From positions 248,001 to 312,000 of the forward strand of contig NZ_JAASAF010000005.1 in the NCBI RefSeq assembly GCF_012726195.1: a stretch of 64,000 nucleotides of DNA. Reading direction: 5' to 3'. Numbering within the stretch: position 1 is the first letter of the stretch; each line of letters opens with the position of its first letter. This document shows, piece after piece, positions 23,318 through 32,372 of the stretch. Under the pieces are notes generated by a model. The model saw nothing but the letters and a program-made list of their open reading frames with translations, was not told where the DNA came from and made no database searches. The DNA is from Rhodococcus sp. HNM0563. GTDB taxonomy: Bacteria; Actinomycetota; Actinomycetes; Mycobacteriales; Mycobacteriaceae. Position numbers and translations under genes: made by a program.

Positions 23318-24829
23318 TCAGGACACGCCGGAACGTCGGTGCGCGTCGATCAACTCGGGAAGCCCGGCGCGCTGGATCTTGCCCATCGCGTTGACGGGTA
23401 GCGCATCGACCCGCGTCCAGACCTCCGGAACCTTGTACGGTGAGAGTTCCCGACTGCACAGTTCGGTGAGTGCCTCGAAATCGGGTTCCTCGACCGGGCT
23501 TTCGATCACCGCGGCGACCCGCTGTCCGAGTCGATCGTCGGGGATCGGATACACGGCGACCTTGGTGACGTCCGGGTGGGTGCCGATGACCCGCTCGACC
23601 TCGAGCGGGTACACGTTGGCGCTGCCCCGGATGATGACGAGCTTCTTGCGGTCCAGCACCGTCAGCCGGCCGTGCTCGTCGACCGTTCCGATATCGCCGG
23701 TGGCAACGGGGCCCGGTTCCGGTGGGCTGATGACGCCGTTCTCCAGGTATCCGAGCATGGGTGTCCACACGCGCGCCCACGGACCGTTGTTCGCCGCGGT
23801 CAGTTGCAGTTCACCCAGCTCACCCGGAGCGAGGCGCTGTCCCGCGTCATCGTAGGCTGCCACGTCGAGATGCGGTAGGACAGTTCCGCTCGAGCGCGGC
23901 TGCCCCTCGACACCCACGGGATCGATCGACACGACGGTAGGTGCCTCGGTCAGGCCGTAGGTGACGCGGGGTTCGAGATGATGTGCGTCGGCGAATGCAC
24001 GGCGCAATTCATCCGGCGTGTCGCTGCCGCCGCTCCAAACCTCTTGCAGGGAGCCGAGGTCGAGGTCGGGGCGCGCGGCGAGATCATAGATCTGAGCGGG
24101 GGCTCCGTTCCACACGGTCACCTCACGTGTGGCGATCCATTCGGCGACGCCCTCGAGATCTCGCCGGTTCATGACGACGGCGCATCCGCCGGCCTGCGCG
24201 GTGAGCAGAGTGGACAGCACCATGAGGTTGAGGATCGTGAAGGGGAAGCTGTCGCCCTTACGCAGATCCGGGCCGTACCCACGGGTGGCGACGAGAACCG
24301 CGCCCGGAAGCAGGAGATTGCGCTGGCTGTGGACCACTGCCTTGGGCTTTCCGGACGTGCCGCTCGTGAAGGCGATTCCGGCGGGTGCATCGATGTCGAG
24401 GTCGAGTGCGGGTGTCTCGCCCCCGCGTGCGAGCAGTTCGGCCCACCTGTCCGGATCTATTCGGCCGGGAGTGCTGAGCTTGCAGTGTTCACCGGCGAGG
24501 ACAACTGTCGGTGTGCTGAGGTCGTAGAGGTACTGCTGTTCGGCGGCGGGTAGGGCTTCGCCGATGCCGGCCCACACGGCTCCGATTCGTTGGGTGCCGT
24601 GGAAGGCTGCGACGATGTCCAGATCGTTGGGCAGGCACGCCGCGACCCGGTCTCCGGGGCGCACCCCGAGTGACCACAGGGCGCCGGCGGCCCGACGGGC
24701 CTGGTCGTCGAGGTCCGAGTACGACCAGGTTCCTGAGGCGGCGTCGACGGCGGGCGCATTCGGGCGCTCCGCGAGCGCGGCGTCGAGGACTCTGTCGATC
24801 GTTCCCGGGATGGCGGTGTTTTCGTCCAC
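23318..24829 (-). CDS. AMP-forming acyl-CoA ligase 2
   Basis: 503 residues from GTG 24829. P-loop TSGTSGKPKA (155-164); acceptor region YGLTEAPT; hinge TGDIGTVDEHGRLTVLDRKK; C-terminal lysine in NAMGKIQR (about 484). It is shorter and different in sequence from the ligase at 10926. It is the first gene of a two-gene minus-strand unit with SDR 2, directly below box D (24846-24861), only 16 bp from its start. It probably activates a second acid intermediate or an alternative substrate of the pathway. The ribosome site is poor, so the exact start is uncertain. Confidence 0.84.
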   Translation of the reverse strand: MDENTAIPGTIDRVLDAALAERPNAPAVDAASGTWSYSDLDDQARRAAGALWSLGVRPGDRVAACLPNDLDIVAAFHGTQRIGAVWAGIGEALPAAEQQYLYDLSTPTVVLAGEHCKLSTPGRIDPDRWAELLARGGETPALDLDIDAPAGIAFTSGTSGKPKAVVHSQRNLLLPGAVLVATRGYGPDLRKGDSFPFTILNLMVLSTLLTAQAGGCAVVMNRRDLEGVAEWIATREVTVWNGAPAQIYDLAARPDLDLGSLQEVWSGGSDTPDELRRAFADAHHLEPRVTYGLTEAPTVVSIDPVGVEGQPRSSGTVLPHLDVAAYDDAGQRLAPGELGELQLTAANNGPWARVWTPMLGYLENGVISPPEPGPVATGDIGTVDEHGRLTVLDRKKLVIIRGSANVYPLEVERVIGTHPDVTKVAVYPIPDDRLGQRVAAVIESPVEEPDFEALTELCSRELSPYKVPEVWTRVDALPVNAMGKIQRAGLPELIDAHRRSGVS

Positions 24830-24845
24830 CCACCAGTCATACCAC

Positions 24846-24874
24846 TATCCTTGTAAAGATTCATCTGATAGTTT
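24846..24874 (+). promoter_or_regulatory. Island regulon box D (core only) with promoter of the CoA-transferase operon
   Basis: The core TATCCTTGTAAAGATT (24846-24861) matches boxes A-C at 13-15 of 16 positions, but the CAAGTATTG half is missing. TAGTTT (24869-24874) is a plausible -10 for the plus operon, giving a 55-nt leader to ATG 24936. The box also abuts the ligase start on the other strand, so it could control both. Confidence 0.65.
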
Positions 24875-24935
24875 GGCGCCCACCCGGACGGATGCGCATC
24901 CGGGACTTCCGACCCGACGCAGCGAGGTTTCGCCG

Positions 24936-26114
24936 ATGAAACACCCAGGTCCCCTGTCCGGAGTGCGTGTCGTCGATCTCACGGCGATGGTGATGGGTCC
25001 GTACTGCACCCAGATCATGGCCGACATGGGAGCGGACGTCGTCAAGATCGAACCGCCGGCCGGCGACAACACTCGATACATTTCGGTCGGGCCGGAGCCG
25101 GGAATGGGTGGCGTGTTCGTCAATGTCAACCGGGGCAAGCGCAGCGTCGTCCTCGATCTTCGATCCGACGAGGGTGCAGCGGCCCTGCGCGAACTCATCG
25201 CCGATGCCGACGTGTTCATCCACTCGATGCGCGCTACCGCGATCGCGCACCTCGGATTCGGATACGACGAGGTGACGGCCCTGAACCCGTCGATCGTGTA
25301 CACGAATTGCTACGGGTACGGACGCGGCGGCCCCGACTCGAATCTCACCGCATACGACGACACCATCCAGGCGGAATGCGGGCTGCCGTCCGTGCAGGAG
25401 CAGCTGACCGGCGAATCCGGCTACGTCGGAACCATCATTGCGGACAAAGTGGCCGGACTGACCGCCCTGTACGCCACCATGATGGCGCTGTTCCACCGTG
25501 AACGGGCAGGGGAGGGTCAAGAGGTCGAGGTCGCCATGTTCGAGACCATGGCGGCCTTCATGCTCGTCGAACACGGCAACGGGGCGATGTTCACGCCGCC
25601 ATTGGGTCCCGCAGTGTATCCCCGAGTGGTGGCGCCCAACCGGAAGCCCTACCGCACCAAGGACGGTCGGATCGCAGCGCTCGTCTACAACGACAAGCAA
25701 TGGAGCGCGTTCGTCGACGCTGTGAAACCGTCCTGGGCCGGAGAACATTTCGCGACACTTGCCCAGCGAGCCGCGCGCATCGACGAGGTCTACCGGCTGC
25801 TCGGCGACACCTTCCTCGAACGCACGACACAGGAATGGCTCGATCTCCTGCGCTCCCATGACATTCCGGCGGCGCCCGTCAGAACGCTCGACGAGCTGTT
25901 CGAGAACCCACATCTCGAGGAAGTCGGCTTTTTCGAGGAGGTCGAATCACCCTACGGCACAGTTAAATTCCCCGGGCCCCCGGCCTGGTTCTCGCGCACA
26001 CCCGGCCGCATCTCGGGACCCGCGCCCAGGCTCGGTGCGCACACCGACGAGATCGTCGACAACCTTTGTGCTCCCGCCTCGGTGCCGAATGCGAATGCCG
26101 AGCGCGACGCATGA
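24936..26114 (+). CDS. Family III (CaiB/BaiF) CoA-transferase
   Basis: 392 residues. The N-terminal GVRVVDLTAMVMGPYCTQIM and ADMGADVVKIEPPAGD are family signatures. The catalytic Asp is most likely Asp141 in AYDDTIQAECG. Members move CoA from one acid to another, or act as racemases. ATG 24936 follows AGCGAGG. ATGA overlap with the next gene, a transferase of an unrelated family. It may load CoA onto the substrate at the expense of a product such as succinyl- or acetyl-CoA. Confidence 0.86.
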   Translation: MKHPGPLSGVRVVDLTAMVMGPYCTQIMADMGADVVKIEPPAGDNTRYISVGPEPGMGGVFVNVNRGKRSVVLDLRSDEGAAALRELIADADVFIHSMRATAIAHLGFGYDEVTALNPSIVYTNCYGYGRGGPDSNLTAYDDTIQAECGLPSVQEQLTGESGYVGTIIADKVAGLTALYATMMALFHRERAGEGQEVEVAMFETMAAFMLVEHGNGAMFTPPLGPAVYPRVVAPNRKPYRTKDGRIAALVYNDKQWSAFVDAVKPSWAGEHFATLAQRAARIDEVYRLLGDTFLERTTQEWLDLLRSHDIPAAPVRTLDELFENPHLEEVGFFEEVESPYGTVKFPGPPAWFSRTPGRISGPAPRLGAHTDEIVDNLCAPASVPNANAERDA

Positions 26115-27379
26115 ACGTCCTGGCGGCACCGGACATCGACCTCCGCGAGTTTCTGCGCCCCGGCGACCACATCGTCATCGGGCAGGCCTGCGGCGAACCC
26201 ACGACCCTCATCGAAGCCCTGATCGCCCAGGGCAACGACATCGGCGACCTCACGGCGTTCGTCGCGACCAGCTTCTCCGGGATCTTCTCCCCGGAGACGG
26301 CGGGCAGTTTCAGGCTGTCGAGTATGGGCGCGATCGGCGCATTGCGGTCGATGACGAAGGCGCACTGCCTCGACGTCATTCCGTGTCACGTCAGCCAGGT
26401 CGGGCCGATGATCGAGGCCGGCATCCTGGGATGCGACGTGGCCTTCGTCCAGGTGAGCGAAGCCGATGCCGACGGGAATCACAGCTACGGACTCATCAGC
26501 GACTACGTGCAGGCAGCGGTGGGCAAGGCTCGTGTCGTGGTCGCGGAAGTCAACGACCAGGTGCCGTTCACACAGGGCCTGATGCTGCCCGCGTCGAGGA
26601 TCGACTACGCCGTGCACACTTCGCGCCCGCCGGTCGAGGTGCCACCGGCCCGGATCAGCGACGTCGACGCGGCCATCGCGCGACATGCCGCCGACTACAT
26701 CGGCGACGGCTCCGTCATCCAGATGGGAGTCGGCGCGGTCCCCGACGCGCTGCTGCGACTGCTGGCAGACCGCAGGGACCTCGGCGTCCATTCGGGCATG
26801 CTCGGGGACGGCCTCGTCGATCTCGTCGAAGCGGGTGCGGTGACCAACGCGCGCAAGCGAATCGACCAGGGGGTGTCCATCACCGGAGCGCTCATCGGCA
26901 CCCGGCGCCTCTACGATTTTGCGCACGACAACCCGCAGATCAGAATGTGCCCCACCTCGTATACACACGACGCGGCCGTGCTCGCGCAGTTGGAGCGGCT
27001 CGTCACCATCAACTCGGCGATGGAAGTGGATCTGACCGGGCAGGTCAACGCGGAGCAGAGCGGTGCTGCCTATCTCGGTGGGACGGGAGGCCAGGTCGAT
27101 TTCGTGCGCGCGGGTTCCCGGTCGCCGGGTGGCCACGCCATCATCGCGTTGCCGGCTACCGCGAAGGGCGGCACGATCAGCCGTATCACCACGGCGCTGT
27201 CGGGACCGGTCACCACCGCCCGCAGCGATGTCGACGTGATCGTCACCGAGTTCGGCGCGGCGGATCTTCGAGGCCGCTCGCTCGCCGAGCGGGCCCGGCG
27301 ACTGATCTCCGTCGCCCACCCCGACTTCAGAGAAGACCTGGCGCGTGACGCCCACACGATCGAGCAGCGAGGATTCTGA
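26111..27379 (+). CDS. Family I CoA-transferase / acetyl-CoA hydrolase
   Basis: 422 residues. The segments GQACGEPTTL, HVSQVGPM and the C-terminal NSAMEVDLTGQVNAE belong to the acetyl-CoA hydrolase / 4-hydroxybutyrate CoA-transferase family. Glu305 in NSAMEVD aligns with the catalytic Glu that forms the glutamyl-CoA intermediate. GVGAVPDALL and GSRSPGGHAIIALPAT complete the pattern. It is coupled to the family III transferase before it (ATGA) and followed at once by a crotonase. It may recycle CoA between acetate or another short acid and the pathway acid. Confidence 0.85.
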   Translation: MNVLAAPDIDLREFLRPGDHIVIGQACGEPTTLIEALIAQGNDIGDLTAFVATSFSGIFSPETAGSFRLSSMGAIGALRSMTKAHCLDVIPCHVSQVGPMIEAGILGCDVAFVQVSEADADGNHSYGLISDYVQAAVGKARVVVAEVNDQVPFTQGLMLPASRIDYAVHTSRPPVEVPPARISDVDAAIARHAADYIGDGSVIQMGVGAVPDALLRLLADRRDLGVHSGMLGDGLVDLVEAGAVTNARKRIDQGVSITGALIGTRRLYDFAHDNPQIRMCPTSYTHDAAVLAQLERLVTINSAMEVDLTGQVNAEQSGAAYLGGTGGQVDFVRAGSRSPGGHAIIALPATAKGGTISRITTALSGPVTTARSDVDVIVTEFGAADLRGRSLAERARRLISVAHPDFREDLARDAHTIEQRGF

Positions 27380-27380
27380 G

Positions 27381-28148
27381 ATGAACGACGCCGTACTGTT
27401 CGATGCCCGCAACGACGGTATCGCGATCATCACACTCAACCGTCCCGAGGCGCGGAACTGCCTCGCCAAGGATGTCCGCGAGGGCCTGTACGCCGCGTGG
27501 GAACGGTTCGAATCCGACCCCGCGCTGCGCGTCGGGATCCTCACCGGGGCGGGCGACAGGGCGTTCTGTGCCGGCGGCGATCTCAAGGAGATGGTGCAGA
27601 CCGGGATGCGGGTGCCGCCCCGCGATCTGATTCCCGTGCCGTACGACAACGTCGAGCTGACCAAACCGACCATCGCGGCAGTCAACGGTGCCGCGTTCGC
27701 CGGCGGTTGGCTCATCGCCCAGTCCTGCGACCTGGCCGTCGCGAGCACGACCGCCACATTCGCGGTGACCGAGGTGAAGGTAGGGAGGAGCTCGCCGTGG
27801 GCGTCGCCCCTGATCCACATGATCCCGCAGCGGATCATGATGGAAATCCTGCTCACCGGCAAGCCCATCACGGCGCAGCGCGCCTACGAAATCGGGCTCG
27901 TCAACCGGATCGCGGAACCGTCCGCACTGCTCGACACCGCACTCGAACTCGCCCGCGAGATCCTCGCCGGAGCACCGTTGTCCGTCAAGGCGGCGCGGGA
28001 GACCGTGATGCTCGCGACGGAGATGGGCCGAACGGCTGCGCTGCAAGCCGCGCGGCACGCGTCCGAGTACTGCTACAACAGCGACGACGCCCAGGAAGGA
28101 CCGAGGGCGTTCGCGGAGCGGCGTGCACCCGAGTGGTCGGGGCACTGA
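27381..28148 (+). CDS. Enoyl-CoA hydratase/isomerase family protein with one catalytic Glu
   Basis: 255 residues. FCAGGDLKEM (62-71) and NGAAFAGGW (102-110) form the oxyanion hole. Aligned by eye to rat crotonase, the second glutamate is kept (Glu131 in VTEVKVG), while the first reads Leu111. One-Glu members are often isomerases or C-C bond hydrolases rather than hydratases. ATG 27381 comes two bases after the transferase stop; last gene of the island, followed by a strong terminator. Confidence 0.85.
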   Translation: MNDAVLFDARNDGIAIITLNRPEARNCLAKDVREGLYAAWERFESDPALRVGILTGAGDRAFCAGGDLKEMVQTGMRVPPRDLIPVPYDNVELTKPTIAAVNGAAFAGGWLIAQSCDLAVASTTATFAVTEVKVGRSSPWASPLIHMIPQRIMMEILLTGKPITAQRAYEIGLVNRIAEPSALLDTALELAREILAGAPLSVKAARETVMLATEMGRTAALQAARHASEYCYNSDDAQEGPRAFAERRAPEWSGH

Positions 28149-28192
28149 CAATCAGGTCGGGTTGCTGACGGGAGAACCGTCCCGGTGACAAC

Positions 28193-28226
28193 AACACCCG
28201 AGGTGCACGTGTGCACCTCGGGTGTT
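28193..28226. terminator. Terminator closing the catabolic island
   Basis: A 16-bp perfect stem AACACCCGAGGTGCAC / GTGCACCTCGGGTGTT around GT, between the converging crotonase and DUF2631 genes. It marks the border between accessory and core regions. Confidence 0.85.
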
Positions 28227-28261
28227 CGTGTGTGCGTCCTTCTCGGACGGGCCCCGCCGGT

Positions 28262-28507
28262 CTACCGCGGCTTGCGGCGCCTGACGATGTCGCGAACCAG
28301 GATGAAGACGATCGCGGCTGCGAAGCCGATCAGGTAAAGGTTCTCGACCCAGCCGCTGTGGTTGCCGATCATCATCAGCAGCAGGAACACTGCGAAGATC
28401 CAGCCCAGGGCGCGGAACAGCCGCGGAGCTTCACCGCTCCATCCCCACTCGGCCGACGGCACCTCGGCCGTGTCGACATGAGTGGACTGCAACTCGGTAC
28501 CGGCCAC
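28262..28507 (-). CDS. DUF2631 small membrane protein
   Basis: 81 residues from GTG 28507, preceded by AGGAGGA. A hydrophilic N-terminus ([18 protein letters not shown]) is followed by two membrane helices (about 35-50 and 56-72) and a basic tail RRRKPR. Proteins of this kind occur beside dxr in many Mycobacteriales; the function is unknown. It is transcribed away from dxr. A much longer minus-strand frame through this region is a shadow of dxr. Confidence 0.8.
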   Translation of the reverse strand: MAGTELQSTHVDTAEVPSAEWGWSGEAPRLFRALGWIFAVFLLLMMIGNHSGWVENLYLIGFAAAIVFILVRDIVRRRKPR

Positions 28508-28554
28508 CGTTGTTCCTCCTGCTCGCCAGATTCTGGTGTTGCCGCTAATCGTGA

Positions 28555-28575
28555 CATACGACCGCCCGTCGTATG
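28555..28575. promoter_or_regulatory. Inverted repeat in the DUF2631/dxr divergent promoter region
   Basis: CATACGAC-CGCCC-GTCGTATG, a perfect 8-5-8 repeat about 50 bp upstream of the DUF2631 start and 90 bp upstream of dxr. An operator for an unknown regulator is possible. Confidence 0.4.
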
Positions 28576-28661
28576 AAGCGGGGGCTGCACTCCGCGCGTC
28601 GGATTCGTCCCGGTCCGTCACCGCGGGGCGGAACACTCGGTGCATCAGCAACAATGTGTGG

Positions 28662-29816
28662 GTGGCCGACACAGAGAACTCTGACCGCACGCGGGTGCTG
28701 CTCCTGGGCAGCACCGGCTCCATCGGAACCCAGGCGCTCGAGGTGATCGCCGCGAATCCCGACAAGTTCGAGGTCGTCGGCCTCGCGGCCGGGGGCGGGA
28801 ACATCGATCTGCTGCAGGAACAGATCCGCGCGACCGGTGTCACGGAGGTCGCGGTCGCCGATCCCGCCGCGGCATCCCGGCTCGACCTCCCTGTTCGGAG
28901 TGGATCCGACTCAGTCACCCGGCTCGTGCAGGAAACCGAGGCTGACGTCGTCCTCAACGCATTGGTCGGTTCGCTCGGCCTCGAGCCGACCCTTGCGGCC
29001 CTCGCGACCGGTGCCCGGCTGGCATTGGCCAACAAGGAGTCGCTGGTCGCGGGTGGGGGATTGGTGACCGCGGCGGCAGCACCCGGGCAGATCGTCCCCG
29101 TGGACTCCGAACATTCCGCGCTCGCGCAGTGCCTGCGGGGCGGGACCGGCGACGAGGTCGCGCGGCTGGTGCTCACCGCATCGGGCGGACCGTTCCGCGG
29201 ATGGACGGCCGCGCAGCTCGACTCCGTGACGCCCGACCAGGCGGGGGCGCACCCGACCTGGTCGATGGGACCGATGAACACGCTCAACTCGGCATCGCTC
29301 GTCAACAAGGGTCTCGAGCTCATCGAGACCCACCTGCTGTTCGGAATCGACTACGACCGCATCGACGTCACCGTGCACCCGCAGTCGATCGTGCACTCGA
29401 TGGTCACCTTCGTCGACGGCTCGACTCTCGCGCAGGCGTCTCCTCCGTCCATGAAACTGCCGATCGCGCTCGCCCTCGGATGGCCCGATCGGGTGCCCGG
29501 TGCGGCGCAGGCGCTCGACTTCGCGACGGCCTCGACATGGCACTTCGAACCCGTCGACAACGACGTCTTCCCGGCGATCGAACTCGCACGGGCGGCGGGG
29601 CGCGGCGGCGGCTGCCTCACGGCGGTGTACAACGCGGCCAACGAAGTGGCAGCCGAGGCATTTCTCGGCGGTGCGCTCTCGTTCCCGCGGATCGTCGGTA
29701 CTGTGGACGCGGTGCTCAGCGACGCCGACGAGTGGTCGGCCGAACCCGCTACCGTTGACGATGTGCTCGCTGCCGACAGCTGGGCCCGTGAACGGGCCCG
29801 CACACTCGTCAAGTAG
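28662..29816 (+). CDS. dxr: 1-deoxy-D-xylulose 5-phosphate reductoisomerase
   Basis: 384 residues. NADPH motif [13 protein letters not shown] near residue 15; SEHSAL and GGPFRG are in the metal and substrate sites; [20 protein letters not shown] and the flexible-loop region [11 protein letters not shown] are diagnostic. It catalyses the second step of the MEP isoprenoid pathway, making MEP from DXP. The start is uncertain: GTG 28656 and GTG 28662 are both possible and neither has a good ribosome site. The next gene is rip1, as in M. tuberculosis. Confidence 0.96.
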   Translation: MADTENSDRTRVLLLGSTGSIGTQALEVIAANPDKFEVVGLAAGGGNIDLLQEQIRATGVTEVAVADPAAASRLDLPVRSGSDSVTRLVQETEADVVLNALVGSLGLEPTLAALATGARLALANKESLVAGGGLVTAAAAPGQIVPVDSEHSALAQCLRGGTGDEVARLVLTASGGPFRGWTAAQLDSVTPDQAGAHPTWSMGPMNTLNSASLVNKGLELIETHLLFGIDYDRIDVTVHPQSIVHSMVTFVDGSTLAQASPPSMKLPIALALGWPDRVPGAAQALDFATASTWHFEPVDNDVFPAIELARAAGRGGGCLTAVYNAANEVAAEAFLGGALSFPRIVGTVDAVLSDADEWSAEPATVDDVLAADSWARERARTLVK

Positions 29817-29831
29817 GAGGATCGGCCACAC

Positions 29832-31052
29832 ATGCTGTTCGTATTGGGCGTCGTGCTCTTCGCCCTCGGCATCGCCGTCTCCATCGCCTTGCACGAGGCC
29901 GGTCACATGTGGACCGCGCAGAAACTCGGGATGAAGGTCCGCCGCTACTACATCGGCTTCGGACCCCGTGTGTTCTCCTTCCGGCGCGGGGAGACCGAGT
30001 ACGGCCTCAAGGCCATTCCCGCCGGTGGCTTCTGTGACATCGCCGGGATGACCGCGCTCGACGAACTCGAACCCGACGAGCACGACCGCGCGATGTACAA
30101 GCAGAAGACATGGAAGCGCTTGGTCGTCATGTCCGGCGGCATCGCCATGAACTTCTTGCTCGGCATCGTTCTCATCTACGGGCTGGCGGTGACCGGAGGA
30201 CTTCCCAACACCGACAACCGCGCGGTGGTCGGCTCCCTCGACTGCGCTGCGCCGACCCAGGCGGGCGAGGAAGGCGGCTACAAGCCTGCACCCTGCGAGG
30301 GCATCGGACCGGCGCAGGCTGCCGGCATCGAGGTCGGCGACGTCGTCGTCGCTGTCGACGACACACCCGTCGAGACCTTTCGTGAGCTCGTCACCGCGAC
30401 GCAATCGCTGACCGGCACCGCGGATTTCACTGTCGAGCGAGGTGACGAAACCCTCACCGTCCCGGTGACGGTCCAGCAAGTACAGCGCTGGGTCTACGAG
30501 AGCGACGCCGCCGACGCCGAACCGGTGTCGAAGACCGTCGGCGCGATCGGTGTCGGGGGCGAGCCGACGGTCCTCGAGTACACTCCGCTGTCGGCGGTGC
30601 CCGCCACCTTCGAGTTCACCGGTTTCCTTGCCGCGCGCACCGCCGAGGCGCTGGTGTCGCTGCCGAGCAAGGTCGCAGACCTGTGGACTGCGGTGACCGG
30701 CGGAGAACGCTCCATCGACACTCCCGTGAGCGTCGTCGGTGCCAGTGTCATCGGCGGCCAGTTCGCCGAACGCGGAATCTGGGAGTCGTTCGTGCTGCTG
30801 CTCGCGCAGCTGAACTTCTTCCTCGGCGCGTTCAACCTCGTGCCCCTGCTCCCTCTCGACGGTGGGCACATGGCCGTCGCGATCTACGAGAAGATCCGCA
30901 ACTGGGTCCGCGGTCTGCGCGGCAAGCCGGTGGGCGCGCCCGTCGACTACATGAAACTGCTCCCGTTGACCTATGTCGCTGTCGTCATCGGCGGTGCATT
31001 CATGGTGCTCACTCTCACAGCAGACATCGTCAACCCCATCCAGCTGTTCTGA
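29832..31052 (+). CDS. rip1: Site-2 intramembrane zinc metalloprotease (RseP/Rip1)
   Basis: 406 residues. The zinc motif HEAGH (21-25) sits in the first helix, a PDZ domain spans about residues 125-215 (VGDVVVAVDDTPVETFREL), and the second zinc ligand motif PLLPLDGGH is near 342. In M. tuberculosis Rip1 cleaves anti-sigma factors and controls envelope and stress genes. The start ATG follows AGGAGGA, 15 bp after dxr, so the two are co-transcribed. Confidence 0.94.
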   Translation: MLFVLGVVLFALGIAVSIALHEAGHMWTAQKLGMKVRRYYIGFGPRVFSFRRGETEYGLKAIPAGGFCDIAGMTALDELEPDEHDRAMYKQKTWKRLVVMSGGIAMNFLLGIVLIYGLAVTGGLPNTDNRAVVGSLDCAAPTQAGEEGGYKPAPCEGIGPAQAAGIEVGDVVVAVDDTPVETFRELVTATQSLTGTADFTVERGDETLTVPVTVQQVQRWVYESDAADAEPVSKTVGAIGVGGEPTVLEYTPLSAVPATFEFTGFLAARTAEALVSLPSKVADLWTAVTGGERSIDTPVSVVGASVIGGQFAERGIWESFVLLLAQLNFFLGAFNLVPLLPLDGGHMAVAIYEKIRNWVRGLRGKPVGAPVDYMKLLPLTYVAVVIGGAFMVLTLTADIVNPIQLF

Positions 31053-31062
31053 TCTGCGCCGG

Positions 31063-31068
31063 TAGAAT
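31063..31068 (+). promoter_or_regulatory. Candidate -10 box TAGAAT upstream of ispG
   Basis: It lies 10 bp after the rip1 stop and 29 bp before the ispG GTG, so ispG may have its own promoter in addition to read-through. The -35 is not clear. Confidence 0.4.
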
Positions 31069-31097
31069 CGCGCAGTAGCTACGAAAGAAGGCGAACT

Positions 31098-32249
31098 GTG
31101 ACCAGCCCCGTTGGATTGGGCATGCCCGAGATTCCAGCCGTCCTCGCACCGAGGCGTAAGACCCGGCAGCTCATGGTCGGCGGTGTGGGTGTCGGAAGCG
31201 ACCATCCCATCTCGGTGCAGTCGATGTGCACCACCAAAACGCATGACATCAACGCAACCCTGCAGCAGATCGCAGAGCTCACCGCTGCAGGATGCGACAT
31301 GGTCCGCGTCGCGTGCCCGCGTCAGGAAGACGCCGATGCGCTGTCCGCGATCGCGAAGAAGAGCCAGATCCCGGTCATCGCCGATATTCACTTCCAGCCC
31401 CGCTACATCTTCGCGGCCATCGATGCCGGGTGCGCGGCGGTCCGCGTCAACCCGGGCAACATCAAGGAGTTCGACGGCCGCGTCAAGGAGGTTGCAAAAG
31501 CGGCAGGCGACGCAGGCATCCCGATCCGCATCGGTGTCAACGCGGGGTCCCTCGACCCGCGGATCATGGCCAAGTACGGCAAGGCCACACCCGAGGCCCT
31601 CGTCGAATCGGCGATGTGGGAGGCGGGTCTGTTCGAGGAACACGGCTTCGGAGACATCAAGATCTCCGTCAAGCACAACGATCCCGTCGTCATGGTCGAG
31701 GCCTACCGGCAACTCGCCGCCCAGTCCGACTACCCGCTCCACCTCGGTGTCACCGAGGCGGGCCCGGCATTCCAGGGCACTATCAAGTCGGCCGTCGCAT
31801 TCGGTGCGTTGCTGTCGCAGGGTATCGGCGACACGATCCGGGTGTCGTTGTCCGCCCCGCCCGCCGAAGAGATCAAGGTCGGCGGCCAGATCCTGCAGTC
31901 GCTGAACCTCAGACCACGCAAACTCGAGATTGTTTCGTGCCCGTCGTGCGGTCGCGCGCAGGTCGACGTCTACAAGCTCGCGGACGAAGTCACCGCCGGA
32001 CTCGAAGGGATGGAGGTCCCGTTGCGTGTCGCGGTGATGGGTTGCGTCGTGAACGGTCCCGGCGAAGCCCGCGAAGCCGACCTCGGTGTCGCCTCCGGAA
32101 ACGGCAAGGGCCAGATCTTCGTCAAGGGCAAGGTCATCAAGACCGTGCCGGAAGCTCAGATCGTCGAAACGCTCATCGAAGAAGCGATGCGTATCGCGGA
32201 GGAGATGGAAGGCGCAGGAGCGGGCTCCCCGACCGTGTCCATCTCCTGA
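31098..32249 (+). CDS. ispG: 4-hydroxy-3-methylbut-2-enyl-diphosphate synthase
   Basis: 383 residues, GTG start after GAAAGAAGG. A TIM-barrel domain ([29 protein letters not shown]) is followed by a C-terminal [4Fe-4S] domain with ligands Cys281, Cys284, Cys316 and Glu323 (CPSC ... GCVVNGPGE). It makes HMBPP from MEcPP in the MEP pathway, so dxr and ispG flank rip1. In M. tuberculosis the order is the same. Confidence 0.96.
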   Translation: MTSPVGLGMPEIPAVLAPRRKTRQLMVGGVGVGSDHPISVQSMCTTKTHDINATLQQIAELTAAGCDMVRVACPRQEDADALSAIAKKSQIPVIADIHFQPRYIFAAIDAGCAAVRVNPGNIKEFDGRVKEVAKAAGDAGIPIRIGVNAGSLDPRIMAKYGKATPEALVESAMWEAGLFEEHGFGDIKISVKHNDPVVMVEAYRQLAAQSDYPLHLGVTEAGPAFQGTIKSAVAFGALLSQGIGDTIRVSLSAPPAEEIKVGGQILQSLNLRPRKLEIVSCPSCGRAQVDVYKLADEVTAGLEGMEVPLRVAVMGCVVNGPGEAREADLGVASGNGKGQIFVKGKVIKTVPEAQIVETLIEEAMRIAEEMEGAGAGSPTVSIS

Positions 32250-32372
32250 TACGGATGGGGCGCTCGAGACGTCTGTGGCGTACTCGGATCCGTGGATCGG
32301 GACACGATTTCCCCGACGGCGTGACACGTGGCACTCTGATTTCGTATCGGCTTGTCGACGGGTGGTGAGCGA

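Noticed and set aside
1-28150. Steroid catabolism (Kst/Hsa) island
   Set aside because: Paired dehydrogenases and Rieske/BVMO enzymes invite this reading, but no kstD, hsa, ksh or Mce-type genes are present, and the box differs from the KstR (TnnAACnnGTTnnA) and KstR2 (AnCAAGnnCTTGnT) motifs.
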